Positions 10,723-23,589 of a stretch of DNA of 64,000 bases are shown here, piece by piece. The DNA is from Datisca glomerata (taxonomy: Eukaryota; Streptophyta; Magnoliopsida; Cucurbitales; Datiscaceae), in assembly GCA_003255025.1 (NCBI GenBank), contig QANY01013809.1, positions 372,001-436,000 on the forward strand. The letters are read 5' to 3'. The position numbers were made by a program, and so were the translations under genes. The notes beneath the pieces were generated by a model. That model was not told where the DNA came from. It did no database searches and saw nothing but the letters and a program-made list of their open reading frames with translations. Numbering within the stretch: position 1 is the stretch's first letter; the number at the start of each line of letters is the position of its first letter.

Positions 10723-13700
10723 TTACAAATCTGGTACATCCGTGGTGAGGAAAGGCAGCAGCCAGCTGGGCGGGCATGACCCCAGCTCACAGCTAGAACA
10801 GCCCCTTTCAGCCTTGGAAGCAATAAACACAACACATCTATTGACATTACAACTAATTAAGTTAAAAATAATACAATCCATATCATAAGATTCTATCAAC
10901 ATAACATCTATTTCTCTGCACATAATAAACCTACTCTGCAAGGAGAACCAAAGACTCTCATTAGAGATTTCGATCTCTACACGAAGGAGAAACCTCACCT
11001 TTAAAGCTCGAATACCTTCCTCCACAGTAGTGCAAATCATTGAACAGTGCAAATCCGAGTTTGAACCATTTATCCAACCACCTGCCAAGAACTCACATTG
11101 TCTCTCACGGCATACCCAACCTCTCGCAATCCTTCCATATGTGAATGTAGTATGGCCAACATTAAACTTTACAAAATCATTTAATAGGGGGTTCCATCTT
11201 TGATCTGCTATTCTATCTTTAAATTCATTAATAAATCATTTTCTATGCACACAACCCATACTGCCCAAAGAAGACGATTGCGTAAAGCTTTTAGTGGCAT
11301 CAAAGGCAGCCTCAAACTCCCCTATAGATTTTTTCCATGATAACAAAGTCAATTTAGGATCCGGCTGTGCACCCTTAAAACACAGTAGTTAAGATAGTTC
11401 CAGATGCTCTACGACCCACATAAGCTAACGCTCTAAACATATTTGTGCTATTCGAGAATTTGAAAACCGTTTAATCAAAATTTTCCAGACCACAAAAAAT
11501 GAGTTACCTCTAAAATGCGATGAAACCGGTTGATAATTAGTGGAAAACCAGAGCGCGCGCGAACGGGCAATGACAAAACAAGTGAATTATTGTTTCCTTA
11601 CTTTTATCGTATAATGGGCAGCCCAATGAATTTAGACCGCATCGCCTCTTTTTTAGAGCATATTTGGTCAGTAAACAGTTCGATAAACAACGCCACAGAA
11701 AAAAATTATTTAAGGAACCACGTTGATCTTCCATAACGATCTCCAAACTCCCCTGTCATAGGTTAACCCCTCCCTGTGATTGACAGTCGATGTCCCGGCC
11801 GATTCCAACTCTTTCAAATACATGGCTACTTTGTACCCGACTGCTACTGTGTAATCTCCATTCCTATGATAATTCCACCATAGCTTATCTGGCACAACAG
11901 CTTGGCTAATTGGAATTCTAAGGATTTTTTCTACTTCACTCCCATTAAAGATAGCCTTAAATTTCTCTTCATCCCATTTTTTATCATTTGGCAGAAATAA
12001 ATCTTTCACCTTGCCAATCGTTTCATTATGCGGGGATTTAATGTAAAAATCATTTTCGACCGGTATCCACGGATCATGCCAAACATTAATGGAGCTGCCA
12101 TCTCCAATTTTCCACAAAGTACCGAACTGTATATGTTGTCTGCCCCAAATGATGTTGCGCCATCCCCAAGATGCTCTATTCGGGCATTTTGCTCGAAGGA
12201 AATCTGAATTAATGAAGTATTTATGCTTAATACCCTGCTCAGCAACGATAACGGTTGAGTAAGAGTGTGTCAACAGTTTTTAGCTATTATCGCCTTATCG
12301 ATGCAAACCAGATCTTTGAAATTCAGCCCACCTAAGACTTTTCAATTTTGTGAGTTCCTTCCATGATGTCCAATTAACTTTTCGCTTCGTTTCCATAGAT
12401 CCCGACCAATACCTAGCCATATAGCTCTGCAAATTCCGAAGAATAGTCATTGGGAGTTTAAAACATCCGATAGAATAACTGGGAAGTGCCATAGCAATTG
12501 CCTTAAGTAATATCTTTTTTTCCCGCTGGTGAGAGAAATTGTTCTGACCAACTATTAATTTTTCGATCTGTCTTTCTTCTCAGATCTTCAAACAAGCTTC
12601 TTTTGGATCCTTCAACGCCGCAGACAAACCTAGATATTTGCTGAAACCCCAACAGTACCTTTGAAACCAGTCTGTAAGCTACATCACAAAGGGAGATAGG
12701 TCAATAATCTTTCATGTTATTAGGATGAGGGATTTTGGGGATCAGCAAGTGGGTTTCATTAAATCCTTTAGGAAAAACTTTCTTGTCTGATGGAATCTCT
12801 CAAAAATGCCCAACACACCTTTCTTAATCATCCTCCAATTGTTTTGATAAAAGCCAGCTGTAAATCCATCAGGACATGGTGTCTTCGAAAGGTGCATTTG
12901 ATTCAGAGCCTCTATTATTTCGTCTTCCCTAAAGGGAACCGAAACTGCCTCCCTTTGTTCTTCCGTGAGATGATGATTAATAACACTAACCACCTCCTCA
13001 ATATTCGATGGCTCCTGCGTCGAACAAAGGTTCTGAAAAAATTTTAGAATGCGCATTTGAATGTTTTTTGGGCTGTCCAACCACTACCCTTCTCCATCAT
13101 CCAAGCCATGAATTACAAGTCTCGCCGCCTTTACTAGAATTTTGTGTGAAAATACTTTGTGTTCTTGTCACCCAATCGAAGCAAATCCATTCACGATTTA
13201 TCTCTCCAATACCATTCCTCTTCAATTACAGCTTTCTCCAGTTCCTGTTCCAATCTCCTCACTTTCCCGTAATCCACTGTTTTACGCCCGTGAAGGTCCT
13301 TGAGGTCCTTCTTAAGTTCATCCATCCATTTCTGAGAGTTTGTATTAGTTTTCATTCGCCAACAAAGCAAACGGTTCATCATGGACATTATTTTCCTGTT
13401 AAATTGCTCCTCCACAAGTCCCTCCACTTTTCTGTCCATACTTGTGCTATAATCTTCCTGCAGCTCTCCTCCTTTGTCCACCTCAGATCAAACTTGAACC
13501 TTTGTTTAACTTTTCTGTCTGCTTGGTCTGGAGCAGTATTGACAGCCAAAGCATCATGGTCGGATCCGTTAATGGTGCAAAGAACTACAATAGCTTTACC
13601 ATAGCGTAAGAACCAACTATATGAGCACAACATTCTGTCCAAACGACATTTAACCAATCTGTCCTCCCTTCGATTACACCAAGTAAAAGCAGAGCCGGAA

Positions 13701-14242
13701 AAACCTAAGTCCATCAGACCACACTATCGTATCAGCCCCCGAAGTAAAGCCCGATCACTGAATTTAACAGGTAATCCTCCTTCCTTTTCCCAAACCGCAA
13801 GGACTTCATTAAAATCCTCGCCAACAACACAGGTTTTTTAATTGCTAAGAGTTTCTCCTTAATTATTTTGAATTGAATCCTTCGGATATTCACATCATGA
13901 CAGCCATAAACACCCATAAAGTACCAGTTAATTTTTCTTTGAGTATCCCAGACTTTAGATATTATTACAAAATAAGCATATGTGGTCACCTGAATTAAGT
14001 CTGGGTCCTTCCACATTAAGCATAATCCACCCTTTGTTCCAACCGGGTCCACGATAAGAGCATGAGGGAACTTGAGTCTGCTTCAATTTCTCCACCTTCT
14101 TCAATTTATTCTTGGTTTCTAGAATAAAAATTATATCTGGGAATAAGGTCTGAACATGATCAGATAGGGTGTGAACTGTTAGGGTTCTCCCCAACCCCTG
14201 GCAATTCCAACTTGTGATTTTCATTGCGGGATTAGAGACCAT
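10723..14242 (-). pseudogene. LINE ORF2 (endonuclease, RT, zf-RVT, RNase H-like)
   Basis: Read from the right: the endonuclease starts near 14224 (MKITSWNCQGLGR, then DIIFILETK) and runs to about 13390. The RT N-terminal part has TPCPDGFTAGFYQ (about 12880) and a damaged PISLCDVAYRLVSK (about 12660). It passes directly into KYLGLSAALKDPKEA (about 12630) and MALPSYSIGCFKLP (about 12490). In intact LINEs some 250-300 residues, including the FADD catalytic motif, lie between LVSK and KYLGL, so an internal deletion has removed the active site. zf-RVT follows at about 12270-11540 (INVWHDPWIP, PDKLWWNYHRNGDYTV). The RNase H-like tail ends CPPSWLLPFLTTD at about 10735. Frames change repeatedly. Confidence 0.88.
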
Positions 14243-14849
14243 TTAGGGTCGGTCTCCATCACCCTTGATTGTTCCTCAAATGAATTCGAATCATTCTGGT
14301 CAGATGGTTCCGTAGTACGTACCATTTTTCTACTCTCATGTCTGCTCAAAGTCTCGGCCATGGCTTCCTGCAATGGTCTTTTTTACTGCATGTAGACGTT
14401 CCTTGCATCTTTGCCTTAGAAACTCCTCGTTTTTGCTGCACAATTTTCTTATGCAGCTCCCTCACTTCAAGACTGGTGGGTTGTTTTTCCATGTCCTCCA
14501 CAGCACGTCCCTCACTTGTTGTCGGGCTGACTTCTGTCTGTTGTCCATCATGCTTATGGGTAAAAATAAAATGGGTTGTTCTATTCTCCTCTCTTAGTCC
14601 ACTTAATTTTGTTTGGTCCACGATCTGAACGCCCTTATCAGCTATCAGGAAATCTCCACAACTCTCTCATATTTCCTTAGGTGTTATAATTACACCCACT
14701 TCCTTTTCCCCTAGCTGCCAACCTGACCCTTGCGCGCTCTCAGGAACAATATTTTGCTCCCAATCATGTATGAAGCCTCGACCACAACTTCTCTCCTTGT
14801 GGGTCCCCTCCTCTTCATCACTATTTTTAATTTTTGAAATTATTATTTT

Positions 14850-15778
14850 ACCCTTCTCTCTTTGATCATCAGACTAAGAAAGACTTATTTTATTCGCTGG
14901 GACGACACTTTATTTCTTCCTGAAGACTGTTCATTTATAAATTCAGCTCTAACGAAAGACATATCGTTTCCTCTATTTCGTTAGATACTTCATTCTTCCG
15001 CAGTGCTTCTATTCGACATTTCCTTCTCCCAGTGTTGGCTATAAGCTCTTCTCCATATTTGAATATGATCTATTTATTGTCCTTCTGAGCGGCTATGTAG
15101 ATATGGCATATTTCCTCATCGTGTCCGATTTTTTCGCAATACCCACAAAAACGAGGTACCCTTTCATATCAGAATGCAAACCGACTAGGTATATTGCCAT
15201 TGTAAATAATCCAACCTCTCCTTTGCTCAACTCCGATTGAGAATCGTCATTTGTCCACCTTGATAATGCGTCCAAATATTTCACATATCATTCTAACTGC
15301 TCCCCCCCCCAACAATCTAGTGGGAGGTCATAAACTTGTACCCAAAATTTGCATGTTAATATTCTAAAGTTGACATTTGAATCTGGTTATGCCACTGCGT
15401 TAATAGCATCAATTTTCCGTTAACTAGCCATGGTCCACATTCATCCACAAAATACATTTCCTGTTTGTCGCTAAAGATAATTTGAAAAAGGTTATCTCTG
15501 ATATGTAAGAATCTCACTTGCGATTTTAGCTTCCAGCTCCACAGAGTTTCTTTCAAAGCCATCCTATTGAAATTCCCCAAGGTAAAGAGGGAACCCAATA
15601 GGCTATGTTCACATTTCAAGCTCTCTGATACCTTCCATTGATCATTTATATGTACCACTTCCCTTTCTTCATATGAAATTTTAAACTTCGCTATAAGGTC
15701 CAGTAGCTCCTTGTCCAGTGCTTGAAGTCCCCTTCCACTTCTACGCACCATTCCATGATTTTGTTCCTCAGATTTCAT
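14850..15778 (-). pseudogene. LINE ORF1 (DUF4283-type gag with CCHC knuckle)
   Basis: The open part 15778-15356 reads through LDLIAKFKISYEEREVVH, SLLGSLFTLGNFNRMALKET and VDECGPWLVNGKLMLLTQW, matching the DUF4283 domain of plant LINE ORF1 proteins. Downstream in shifting frames come VYDLPLDCWG-like sequence (about 15310), then RVPRFCGYCEKIGHDEEICH near 15150-15095, a CCHC zinc knuckle. The rest towards 14850 is low in recognisable content. Frameshifts and stops make it inactive. Confidence 0.8.
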
Positions 15779-15780
15779 TT

Positions 15781-16225
15781 ACATGTCTATTGTCTCTATC
15801 CTCAGTACGCGAAATAAAAAAACAAAACGTATATTCACCGGTTTACAAAGCAACGAGTTCTCCTACTCTACGTGGGGAACACGACCTTTTTTCTTTCTTC
15901 AATACTTAACTTTTAATTACCACCTTCAATTATTATAAGATAACATCCAACGATGAACGATTCCTATCAAGGCTTTCCTTCAAATGATTTTTTTAATATT
16001 TGAATTTCAACCTTCAAAATATTTTTTTTCTACTACATTTTTTATGTATGCACCTCTATCTCTACTTTATTAAAAGGACATTAAATGTAAGAAATTTTTT
16101 ATCCTCTTTTACACTTTATAATATCCTAAAAAATAATTCAAATTAGGTGTTTTACTTTTTCTCATTCAATTCATATAATGAAAATTTATTTTTAAATTGT
16201 TAGTAAAACTAAATAGTTTTATAAT
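15781..16225. other. AT-rich spacer, no gene recognised
   Basis: Short AT-rich interval between the LINE and the 16.2-kb inverted-repeat element. Stops in all frames and no recognisable motif. Confidence 0.4.
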
Positions 16226-17308
16226 ACTAGTAAAAAAGTGCGTACTTTGCACGTGTTAATCAATTTAAAATGTAAATAAAAATTAAAAAAATAATATTAA
16301 TCTTGAAATAAATGTATTATAGTAAAACTAATTTATTTTTAAAATGTATTATTTTTAAAAATAATTATAAATCTAAACTTCAAGTAAAATAATAGTAATA
16401 ATAAATGCATTAGTCTTTTATAATATTATAATATTGTTGAAATTTATTATATTGCATTATCATTTCAATAATATAGAAAATGAAATTCATCAACTTTTCA
16501 GATTCTAAGATATTGAAGATCATCTATATTATTCAAAAATATTTTCTCAATTCATATATACGAATTTTCATTTCTATTAAAAAGTATTACATAATATTAT
16601 ATTTTATAAAATTCAAAAGCATAAAATACTATTAAATTAAAAATAACCTTAAAATTAATTGAAATTCATTTTTATGGATATTCATGTTTCTAATTATATA
16701 ATATTATAAAATAATTAATTTTAAAAACTTTTTATAGACATAGAATTATCGAATAGAAAATCCATCAAATGAATTATATTAAATGGGAAAAGATGTGAAG
16801 AGTCTAAAATGTATTGTAATTTATGGAAACGATAAATAAAAAAGAGAAGCAAAAGTTTCTCCAACTTAAGCCAATTTTAATATAATAAAATTATATAACC
16901 AAAATTGAATCTACGTGAAGATAAAATTTGAGAATTTTAGTACAATAAAATTTCTCTTCAAGTCAATAATAATTTTTTGTTAGAATTTATAAATTATGCC
17001 ATAAAATTTATGATATCGGGAAATTAAAAATTCTGAATTTAGAGAAAATACATAAATATATTTTTAATAAGAAAATTTATCCCCTAATATTATAATCATT
17101 TTTAAGAATAAGACACATTGCTAAAATAAAATTATTTTTTATACTATTCAAAGAACAATGGTAGTACGAAAGATTATAAACAAGCTAATATATGTCAAAA
17201 TTACATCATACAAGATTACAAGTTTTAAAGATAGTTAATATTAATTTTAAATCATACACGTATTTTAAATTAATTTAACACGTGCGAAGCACGTACTTTT
17301 CTACTAGT
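16226..17308. mobile_element. Non-autonomous TIR element, 1.08 kb
   Basis: The left end ACTAGTAAAAAAGTGCGTAC continuing to TTTGCACGTGTTA (16226-16257) is mirrored at the right end. The complement of 17276-17308 reads ACTAGTAGAAAAGTACGTGC and then TTCGCACGTGTTA. The two 33-base ends differ at four positions, all transitions. Each end contains a small palindrome (ACGTGC TTC GCACGT on the right). The interior is extremely AT-rich and non-coding. A target-site duplication is not obvious, so the superfamily (MULE, hAT or other) is left open. Confidence 0.7.
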
Positions 17309-18225
17309 TTCATTTAAAAAGATCTAATTTTTAGTAAACATTGAAAATGGTAAATGATTTAATAATTCGTAATAAAACTTTATGAAAGAATAAAAGTCAT
17401 TAAATGAATAAAAAAGGTGAAGTTTTTATCAAATATTTAAAAATGATGATTTTTTTCTAAAAACTTATTTGTGTGAGTTCATAACTTCTTTGCAACAATC
17501 TTGAATTTTATATACTTAATATTTATCCAATTTTTATTGTAGTTTAATTGTTACCTAGTTTGATGTTATCATGTGATGATACTTATTTTTCACGACTATC
17601 CATGCAAGGGTGCTTGAAAAGGGAGAGGTAATGCTTTGTGCCCGGATCCTAGAAGCCCACAACTTCTCCTTTGGAATGGCATTAGATGAGGTTGTACTTG
17701 TCATCGTGGGGAATTCATGTGAAGCATTACTTATTTTATGTCGCACAGGTCGTTAATGATAACGCCCGAAACAACATCTCAATTGTGCCCCATTACTATT
17801 GGAGCACTCTCTTATACAAGTCGTAAGCATAACCAACTCATGGGAACATGCTTATCTTGAAGCAGTTACCAATGCGATACCTTTGAGATCTAACATTTGT
17901 CATTAATAGAAGAAATATGGCATGACATGTCACAATAGTTGGATAAATCTTAAACATGTAATAACTTAAATAAATGACAAATTTTAATGTTATGGCATGA
18001 TAATAATTGCTGGATTCACTCAAAAAATCATTGATGGTTATAATGAAAAGTCAAGCATAAACAATGAGAGATAGTCAATAATATCTATTTCCTTTTGAAA
18101 TACAATACTTCCTATTTTATCAGAACCTTTTTTAAGAATAATTCTTGAAACTTAAAATTATCAATAATTTTGTATTATCAAAAATAAATAAATTATAATA
18201 TTTTTTTTCTCAAATTCACAAATTT
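17309..18225. other. Intergenic DNA, no gene recognised
   Basis: Contains a slightly less AT-rich patch at 17560-17830 with a 62-residue frame on the minus strand that I cannot assign to any family. The remainder is AT-rich with no motifs recognised. Confidence 0.4.
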
Positions 18226-18227
18226 TA

Positions 18228-18415
18228 AGGTGGTCGTGGATATAGCTCAATACTAATTACACATTCTTTAAAAATGAGGTCTTAAGTTCAAATCTTTCTT
18301 TTCAAAATTAAAAATCTAATGAGAACTGATGGTAGACTGGCTCGGATGTAAGATGACCTCTTCGGTATGTGAGTGAGAATTTTACCGTATGAAAAAATTA
18401 GAAAAATAATAGGGT
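18228..18415 (+). mobile_element. tRNA-derived SINE-like unit
   Basis: TATAGCTCAATAC (about 18240) resembles an RNA polymerase III box A. AAGTTCAAATC (about 18286) resembles box B at the normal spacing of about 45 bases. The unit ends in an A-rich tract near 18400. This is the layout of plant tRNA-derived SINEs. The family is not identified and no target-site duplication was confirmed. Confidence 0.45.
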
Positions 18416-18726
18416 TTTTTATTTATAATAAATATCATTACATCGAAAAGAAAAGAATTTGGTTTTATTTTCCAAGTTGTGTATGAAATCAATTGATATG
18501 ACTAGTGCACTAAGCTTGGTGAGATTGTATTTGTGTACAAAACAAACAAAGAACTTTTGCTTTATGCCTTAAAGAAGTTATACCTCATTCATTTGCAAAG
18601 ATTAATTCAAACCCAGAAATGAGAAAACACCCACAAAACCAAATCAAAGAAAAAAGGAATAATTTCACTGATAAGAAAAGAAAGCCTTGAAAACTATGAT
18701 TCAATTCCAAAACTATATTTTCTACA

Positions 18727-18734
18727 TATAAATA
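18727..18734 (+). promoter_or_regulatory. Probable TATA box of the RTM2-like gene
   Basis: TATAAATA lies 110 bases upstream of the ATG at 18844 in otherwise less regular sequence. This suits a short 5'UTR. It is assigned from motif and position only. Confidence 0.4.
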
Positions 18735-18843
18735 CGTGTAAATTGTAAGCATTATTGACCAAATAACATCACCAATTTCCAATCAAAGGCAACAGAAAGC
18801 AATCTGTTAATCTGTATTGCAGAAGATACGTTTAGCAACAAAA

Positions 18844-20213
18844 ATGGCATTGAGACAACGACCGGGTGGAGTTAATGCAAATCGTCCAAGGCAATTCCTT
18901 GGTTCCAAATATGAAGATTTTCAACCTCAAACAGAAAACAAGGAACAAGAAGATGCTCATATTTTACTTGTTCACCTTCCTGGTAAGTCTATATCATATT
19001 CTTGTTACTCAGTCTTTTCTTTTCGTTTTTAACATCTGAAATCGTGTTTGCTGATAATATTCATGAAGTGTTTAAAAATTATTTTCAAAACCAGTTAGAA
19101 ATAGAATATGCATTCGACAAAACTTGTTTCAAAGAAAAAAATTTTAGTATGTCTAGAGTATTAAAAACTGAATACTTATTTTTTTTATCTACGTTGCCAC
19201 TTAAGTTACAGTATAATATTTTATGAAATTTGAAAAATATTCAATGATATCAAATGATTCAGATGAGTACTGAATTTTTAATATTATATTTCATCTTTCA
19301 CTTTTCAGGGTTCATGAAGGAGCAAATAAGGATTACCTTTCTGCATTCTTCACAGAGCATTAGGGCATTTGGAGAGAGACCACTTGGTAGTGGCAAATGG
19401 AGCCGATTCAACCAATCTTTTCCTGTTCCAGAGAACTGCATAGTTGACAAAATTCATGGTAATTTTCACAATGGAATTCTCACCATTACAATGCCCAAAT
19501 CAATAAAACTACTAGTTTTCCCTAAAGAAGAACCAAAACCAACCTCTAATCAGCATCAGCCTCCCAAATCTGCAAAGCTCCAAGAAGCCATTCCTCCAAA
19601 ACCACCTACTTCTACAACGGGAAAACAAGATGAACAAAAGGGTTTAGAAGCATCTTCTTCAAAAGATGAACAGAGTGACAAGAGTAAAATTGCAGATTCA
19701 GCTCAGCCTAAATCCCGAAAGGATCATGTTGAAATCCCTCAAAAGCAAGCTGATGAAAAGGGTTTTGCAAGATTTGATCAGAAAATGAAGGCAAAGAGTC
19801 CTGTAAATGAAAACGAAAATATGAGCACGGAAACTAGCGGAAAAGAGGAAAATGCCGAGAAACTAAAGGAAAAGAGTGCTGTAAATGTAAACCAAAGTGA
19901 AAATAAGAGCAGAGAAAAAGATAAAGAACCTTCAATTGCTCATAGCAATAGTTCAGCAAAGATTTCAGAAAAGGAAGAGAGAGTTTCTGGTGGTGGTGAA
20001 GTAAAGTCCAAAGACAGTGCCATTGTTGGCAAAGAAAAGGGGATAAAGGATTTGAAAGCTTCTGCAAAACAGGCTGTGACCAGCCTTAAGAAGAGGTTCA
20101 ATGAAGAAGAAAGGCAGTTGTTGATAAATATGGGTGCTGCGGTTCTGGTTATTGTCGCCATTGGAGCCTATGCTGCATATCGCTTTAGATCATCTGCAAA
20201 CGCCGGGAACTAA
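18844..20213 (+). CDS. RTM2-like protein: HSP20/alpha-crystallin domain with C-terminal membrane anchor
   Basis: Two exons, 18844-18982 and 19309-20213 (1044 bases, 347 aa), joined in phase by a GT-AG intron inside the alpha-crystallin domain. The ATG at 18844 is in a good context (AACAAAAATGGC). Residues about 20-110 form the HSP20 domain ([40 protein letters not shown]). A long Lys/Glu/Ser-rich linker follows to about 310. A hydrophobic segment, [19 protein letters not shown], precedes a short polar tail. This is the architecture of Arabidopsis RESTRICTED TEV MOVEMENT 2, a phloem membrane protein limiting potyvirus spread; many plants have several such genes with unknown roles. Family assignment is firm; an antiviral role here is only a possibility. 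Confidence 0.85.
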
Positions 20214-23183
20214 AAAAACAAATGTAATTACCGTTTGTCTTCTTATAAATAAAAACAAATGTAATTACCGTTTGTTTCCTACATACAAAATTGAAAGTGC
20301 TTCGTTTGACATATAAAAAGCTTGTTAAAAGTTGCAGATACAAAATGTAAAGAACCAGGATGAATGTTGTAGATGTATCTGAAATTGATTTTAAGAATAA
20401 AGAACAATTGGCACAGTGATTAAACCAGGTCCATACAATAAAATCATAAGTTTGAGTATCCTCTTATCCTTTAGAGCTCAAATTGTAGTAGTTAGTTTGA
20501 TTTAATCAACAAATAATTGATCAGGTTTTAAGCAATCAAGTGATGTTGTAATTATTTATAAGTGAATTTGTTAAATTATTTTAATGAGTCATAAAACATC
20601 AATTTATAAATGATTGTCATATCACTTGGTCACTTAAATTGTGGTCATCATATAATTATTCTTATGGTAGTTATCTTGTCGGTGTCTTAAAATTATCTGA
20701 TTGATTTATAAGAAATTTTCATAGATAGACTCTTATGAAAAAAATGATTATCCTTCATCTAGAGTCCACAATATTGCTTCAAAATGACTTCAATATGATC
20801 TTGAATTCTATAAGATGATCTTGAAGTCTACAAGACGATCTTGAAGTCTTCAAGATGGCTTTGATATCATCTTAAAACCCTCTTGGAACAATCTTGTAAA
20901 CTTCAAGACGGTTTGAAGATCATCTTGAAGGCATATTGAAATCATTTGAAGTAATATTATAGATTGCCGATGAAAGAAAATGAGATATATTTGGATGACT
21001 TTTCTAAGAAGTTATGGATGTTGAGTGTCGAAGTGAAAAAAAAATTATATTTGATTGAACGGTTGTGTAATAAGGGTAAGAGGTGAAAGAATTTTCTAAG
21101 TTAAGGAAAAAGTGTTTCGGTGATGGACACGGAAACTATGTTTATTTTAGACGTTGTGTTTTCCTAGACGTCTATTTAACGCAACAAAAAAACTCATAAA
21201 TTTTTTTAAGGCTCAATTAGGGAACTAGCTCATTATAGCAAAATAAGTGAGAAACTAGCCCAATATTTATCATTTTGATAAAATGGCTGAAATATAAAGT
21301 GAGAAATTAACAAACCCTAACAAATTTAATGACAAGATGAATCTACCCATACTAACAAAAGGAATGACAAAGGAACTCCACAACATTAGCTGCAAAAATA
21401 TCTCAAAGAAATGTAAACCCTAACCCCAGCTCCCAGGTGACATGACGAACCTGGGCAGCTTCAAAACAACCTGTCAACGACAAAAGCTAAGAGACAATCA
21501 TCACAATTTATACGAGATTCATAAAATACAAAGAATCACGAAGGTCAAAACTAGAGGTGAGCTTTTTGTGCTTGTGATTTAGGCTTAATCTGAAGTTCAT
21601 GCCTGCTTTTTTTTAGATTTATGATTTGTTATGAGTTTTTTTTGAGTTTTTTTTTCATGAAACTGACTCAATATACCTATTTTGCGAGTTAGGAGTTTAT
21701 CTCTCTATTTTACTCTATTTTCTGGAGGCAGACCGGTGTATTTTATATATTCTGTAGATTTCTTGTACTTAAGATTTGTTATGTGATATATTATTATATA
21801 CTCTATGTGTATGGTTGTAGACTACATAATTATATATTATATAATTACATACTATTTTGTATGTCTCATAATTTATCGATTGTTATTATTATTTTGTTGC
21901 TCTTAAATACAAGATGGTTAATAATCCACAGTCCGTCTTTATGATGCAGGTAGATGAAGGGAGAAATTGAAGTCAAGTTTATTATGTCAACGAGAATGTC
22001 TAACGCCAAATTTATTAGCAATGTTAAAACTTTCAATAATATATATATATATTTTATACGTATAGTATAGTACCATATATGTGTAAAAACCATGATTCGA
22101 GTATCATAAAGATCACACATTTTAGAAGAGATAAAATTTTATATCCATCATTATAAAGTTAGTATAAATTTTCAAATCATTTCAATACAACATTTAATCA
22201 TAAAATAATGCCATTCATTCAAAATTATATATATTATATATTTATGTGCTTGTAGTATATTGTATACCCATCGGTCCTTAAAATCATTTTAATTTATACT
22301 TCTATCATAAAATAATATCATTCATTAAAAATTCATATATATAATCAGAAATTTACTATCCATCATCACATCAATAATATCCATAATAATTGTCATAGAA
22401 ACTATCAGTACATAAATATATACTATCAACATATATAATATACTACGAGTACATGGTTGTAATAAAAAGTTGTTCATGATGTACATAGTAATATACCATG
22501 AGCACATTAACATATGCTATCAATGTGTAAATATAAATATCGTCTACAATTATATGCATATAGTATATAGGTATACACTATATGACATAAATTACAAAAA
22601 TTCGCTGAAAACAATATACACACAAAATCTGTAGAAAAAAAAATTGCCGAAACGAAAATTTATACTATTATTATTGTTTATAACTGAAAATTATAGAAAC
22701 GTAGATGAAACTAAAAATTTATAACTCTAAAATTAGATATGGCATGCAAACTCATACTCTTGAAGAATTTTACAACAATCTCGTGAAAGAGAAACTCAAA
22801 TCAAACAATTTTAGAGGTGAAACGAAACTAAAATCAACTAAAAATATCTCGTTATTTATGTTATAAATGAATTGAAGAAGAAGATGCAAATAAGAAAAGA
22901 TCAGAATCTTTGATTCTAATTAAAATTTGTAAAATGAGTAATATGTGAAAAAAAACAGCAAAACGAAGGAAGCCGCGAAGAAGAGAAAGAGAAACCTAAG
23001 ACAAAAATAAATCATATTGAGGTTATAATAGTAAAACAATAAAATCATCTTAATTACCTAATATAATATTCTATTATTTCGGCCATACCTATAAAATGAA
23101 AAAAAAATTCCATTTCACAAAAATAACTAGTAAAGTAGACTAAATCCCTAATTTTCCTTTCTTTTAATCAATAGACTTTTGAT
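20214..23183. other. Intergenic DNA with minor repeats, no gene
   Basis: AT-rich throughout, with no supported coding sequence. At about 20790-20950 there are imperfect short repeats of the type AAGACGATCTTGAAGTCTTC. At about 22155-22345 a segment containing ATCATAAAATAAT and CATTCATT is duplicated at a spacing of about 120 bases. Around 21780-22600 it is dominated by TA-rich runs. Confidence 0.5.
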
Positions 23184-23275
23184 GATGATTTTTTACTAAA
23201 CTAGACCCATAGACAAATCATTTTATTGAATTAAACTTCTTTCTTAATTTCTGCTTACCTTAACCCCTGACCCAT
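23184..23275 (+). repeat. Left terminal inverted repeat of the MULE
   Basis: CTAAACTAGACCC at 23196-23208 is the best conserved core. It pairs with the complement of 36198-36210. The outermost base is uncertain by a few positions because the left end has diverged. Confidence 0.65.
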
Positions 23276-23589
23276 GTTTCCTTCATTTTTTTTCATTTTT
23301 CCCAATCACCCTTCTTACAAACTGGCCAATCAAATATCATGGTCTACTTCACTCAACACTCAACCTCTCATACACCTCATTTCTCCTTATTCATTTTTCA
23401 TTTCCACTTCTTCTTCGTCTTCTTCATTCTTCCTGCAATAACAAATGATTGTTTTATTCTTTCTGGAACAAGTATAAGTTTTGTTTTCTTCTTTCTGAAA
23501 AGCTTGAATTTTCATGGGTTTTTCTTTGTTCGTGAGTTTTCTGGGAATGATTTTATTTGTTTTCTTCTTTCTAGAACGTTATTTGAAGT

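Larger units (their letters stand above)
10690..15780 (-). mobile_element. LINE (non-LTR retrotransposon), decayed
   Basis: A minus-strand element of about 5 kb has the usual plant LINE order. ORF1 has a DUF4283-type domain and a CCHC knuckle. ORF2 has an apurinic-type endonuclease, reverse transcriptase, zf-RVT and an RNase H-like C-terminus. The 3' end lies near 10723, where a short T-run on the plus strand (about 10689-10700) may be the remains of the poly(A) tail. Many stops and frameshifts occur and the central reverse transcriptase core is deleted, so it cannot move by itself. I did not find convincing target-site duplications. Confidence 0.9.

Noticed and set aside
13008..13604. 198-residue plus-strand frame
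   Set aside because: Antisense to the LINE ORF2 endonuclease/RT region, whose protein matches are on the minus strand.
17555..17746. 62-residue minus-strand frame
   Set aside because: No recognisable family, no splice or promoter context.
18817..18843. Upstream extension of the RTM2-like protein
   Set aside because: It would need a TTG start. The ATG at 18844 has a good context and fits the family N-terminus.
20400..20500. SINE-like stretch after the RTM2-like gene (CATAAGTTTGAGTATCC)
   Set aside because: Weak box B only, no box A or tail.
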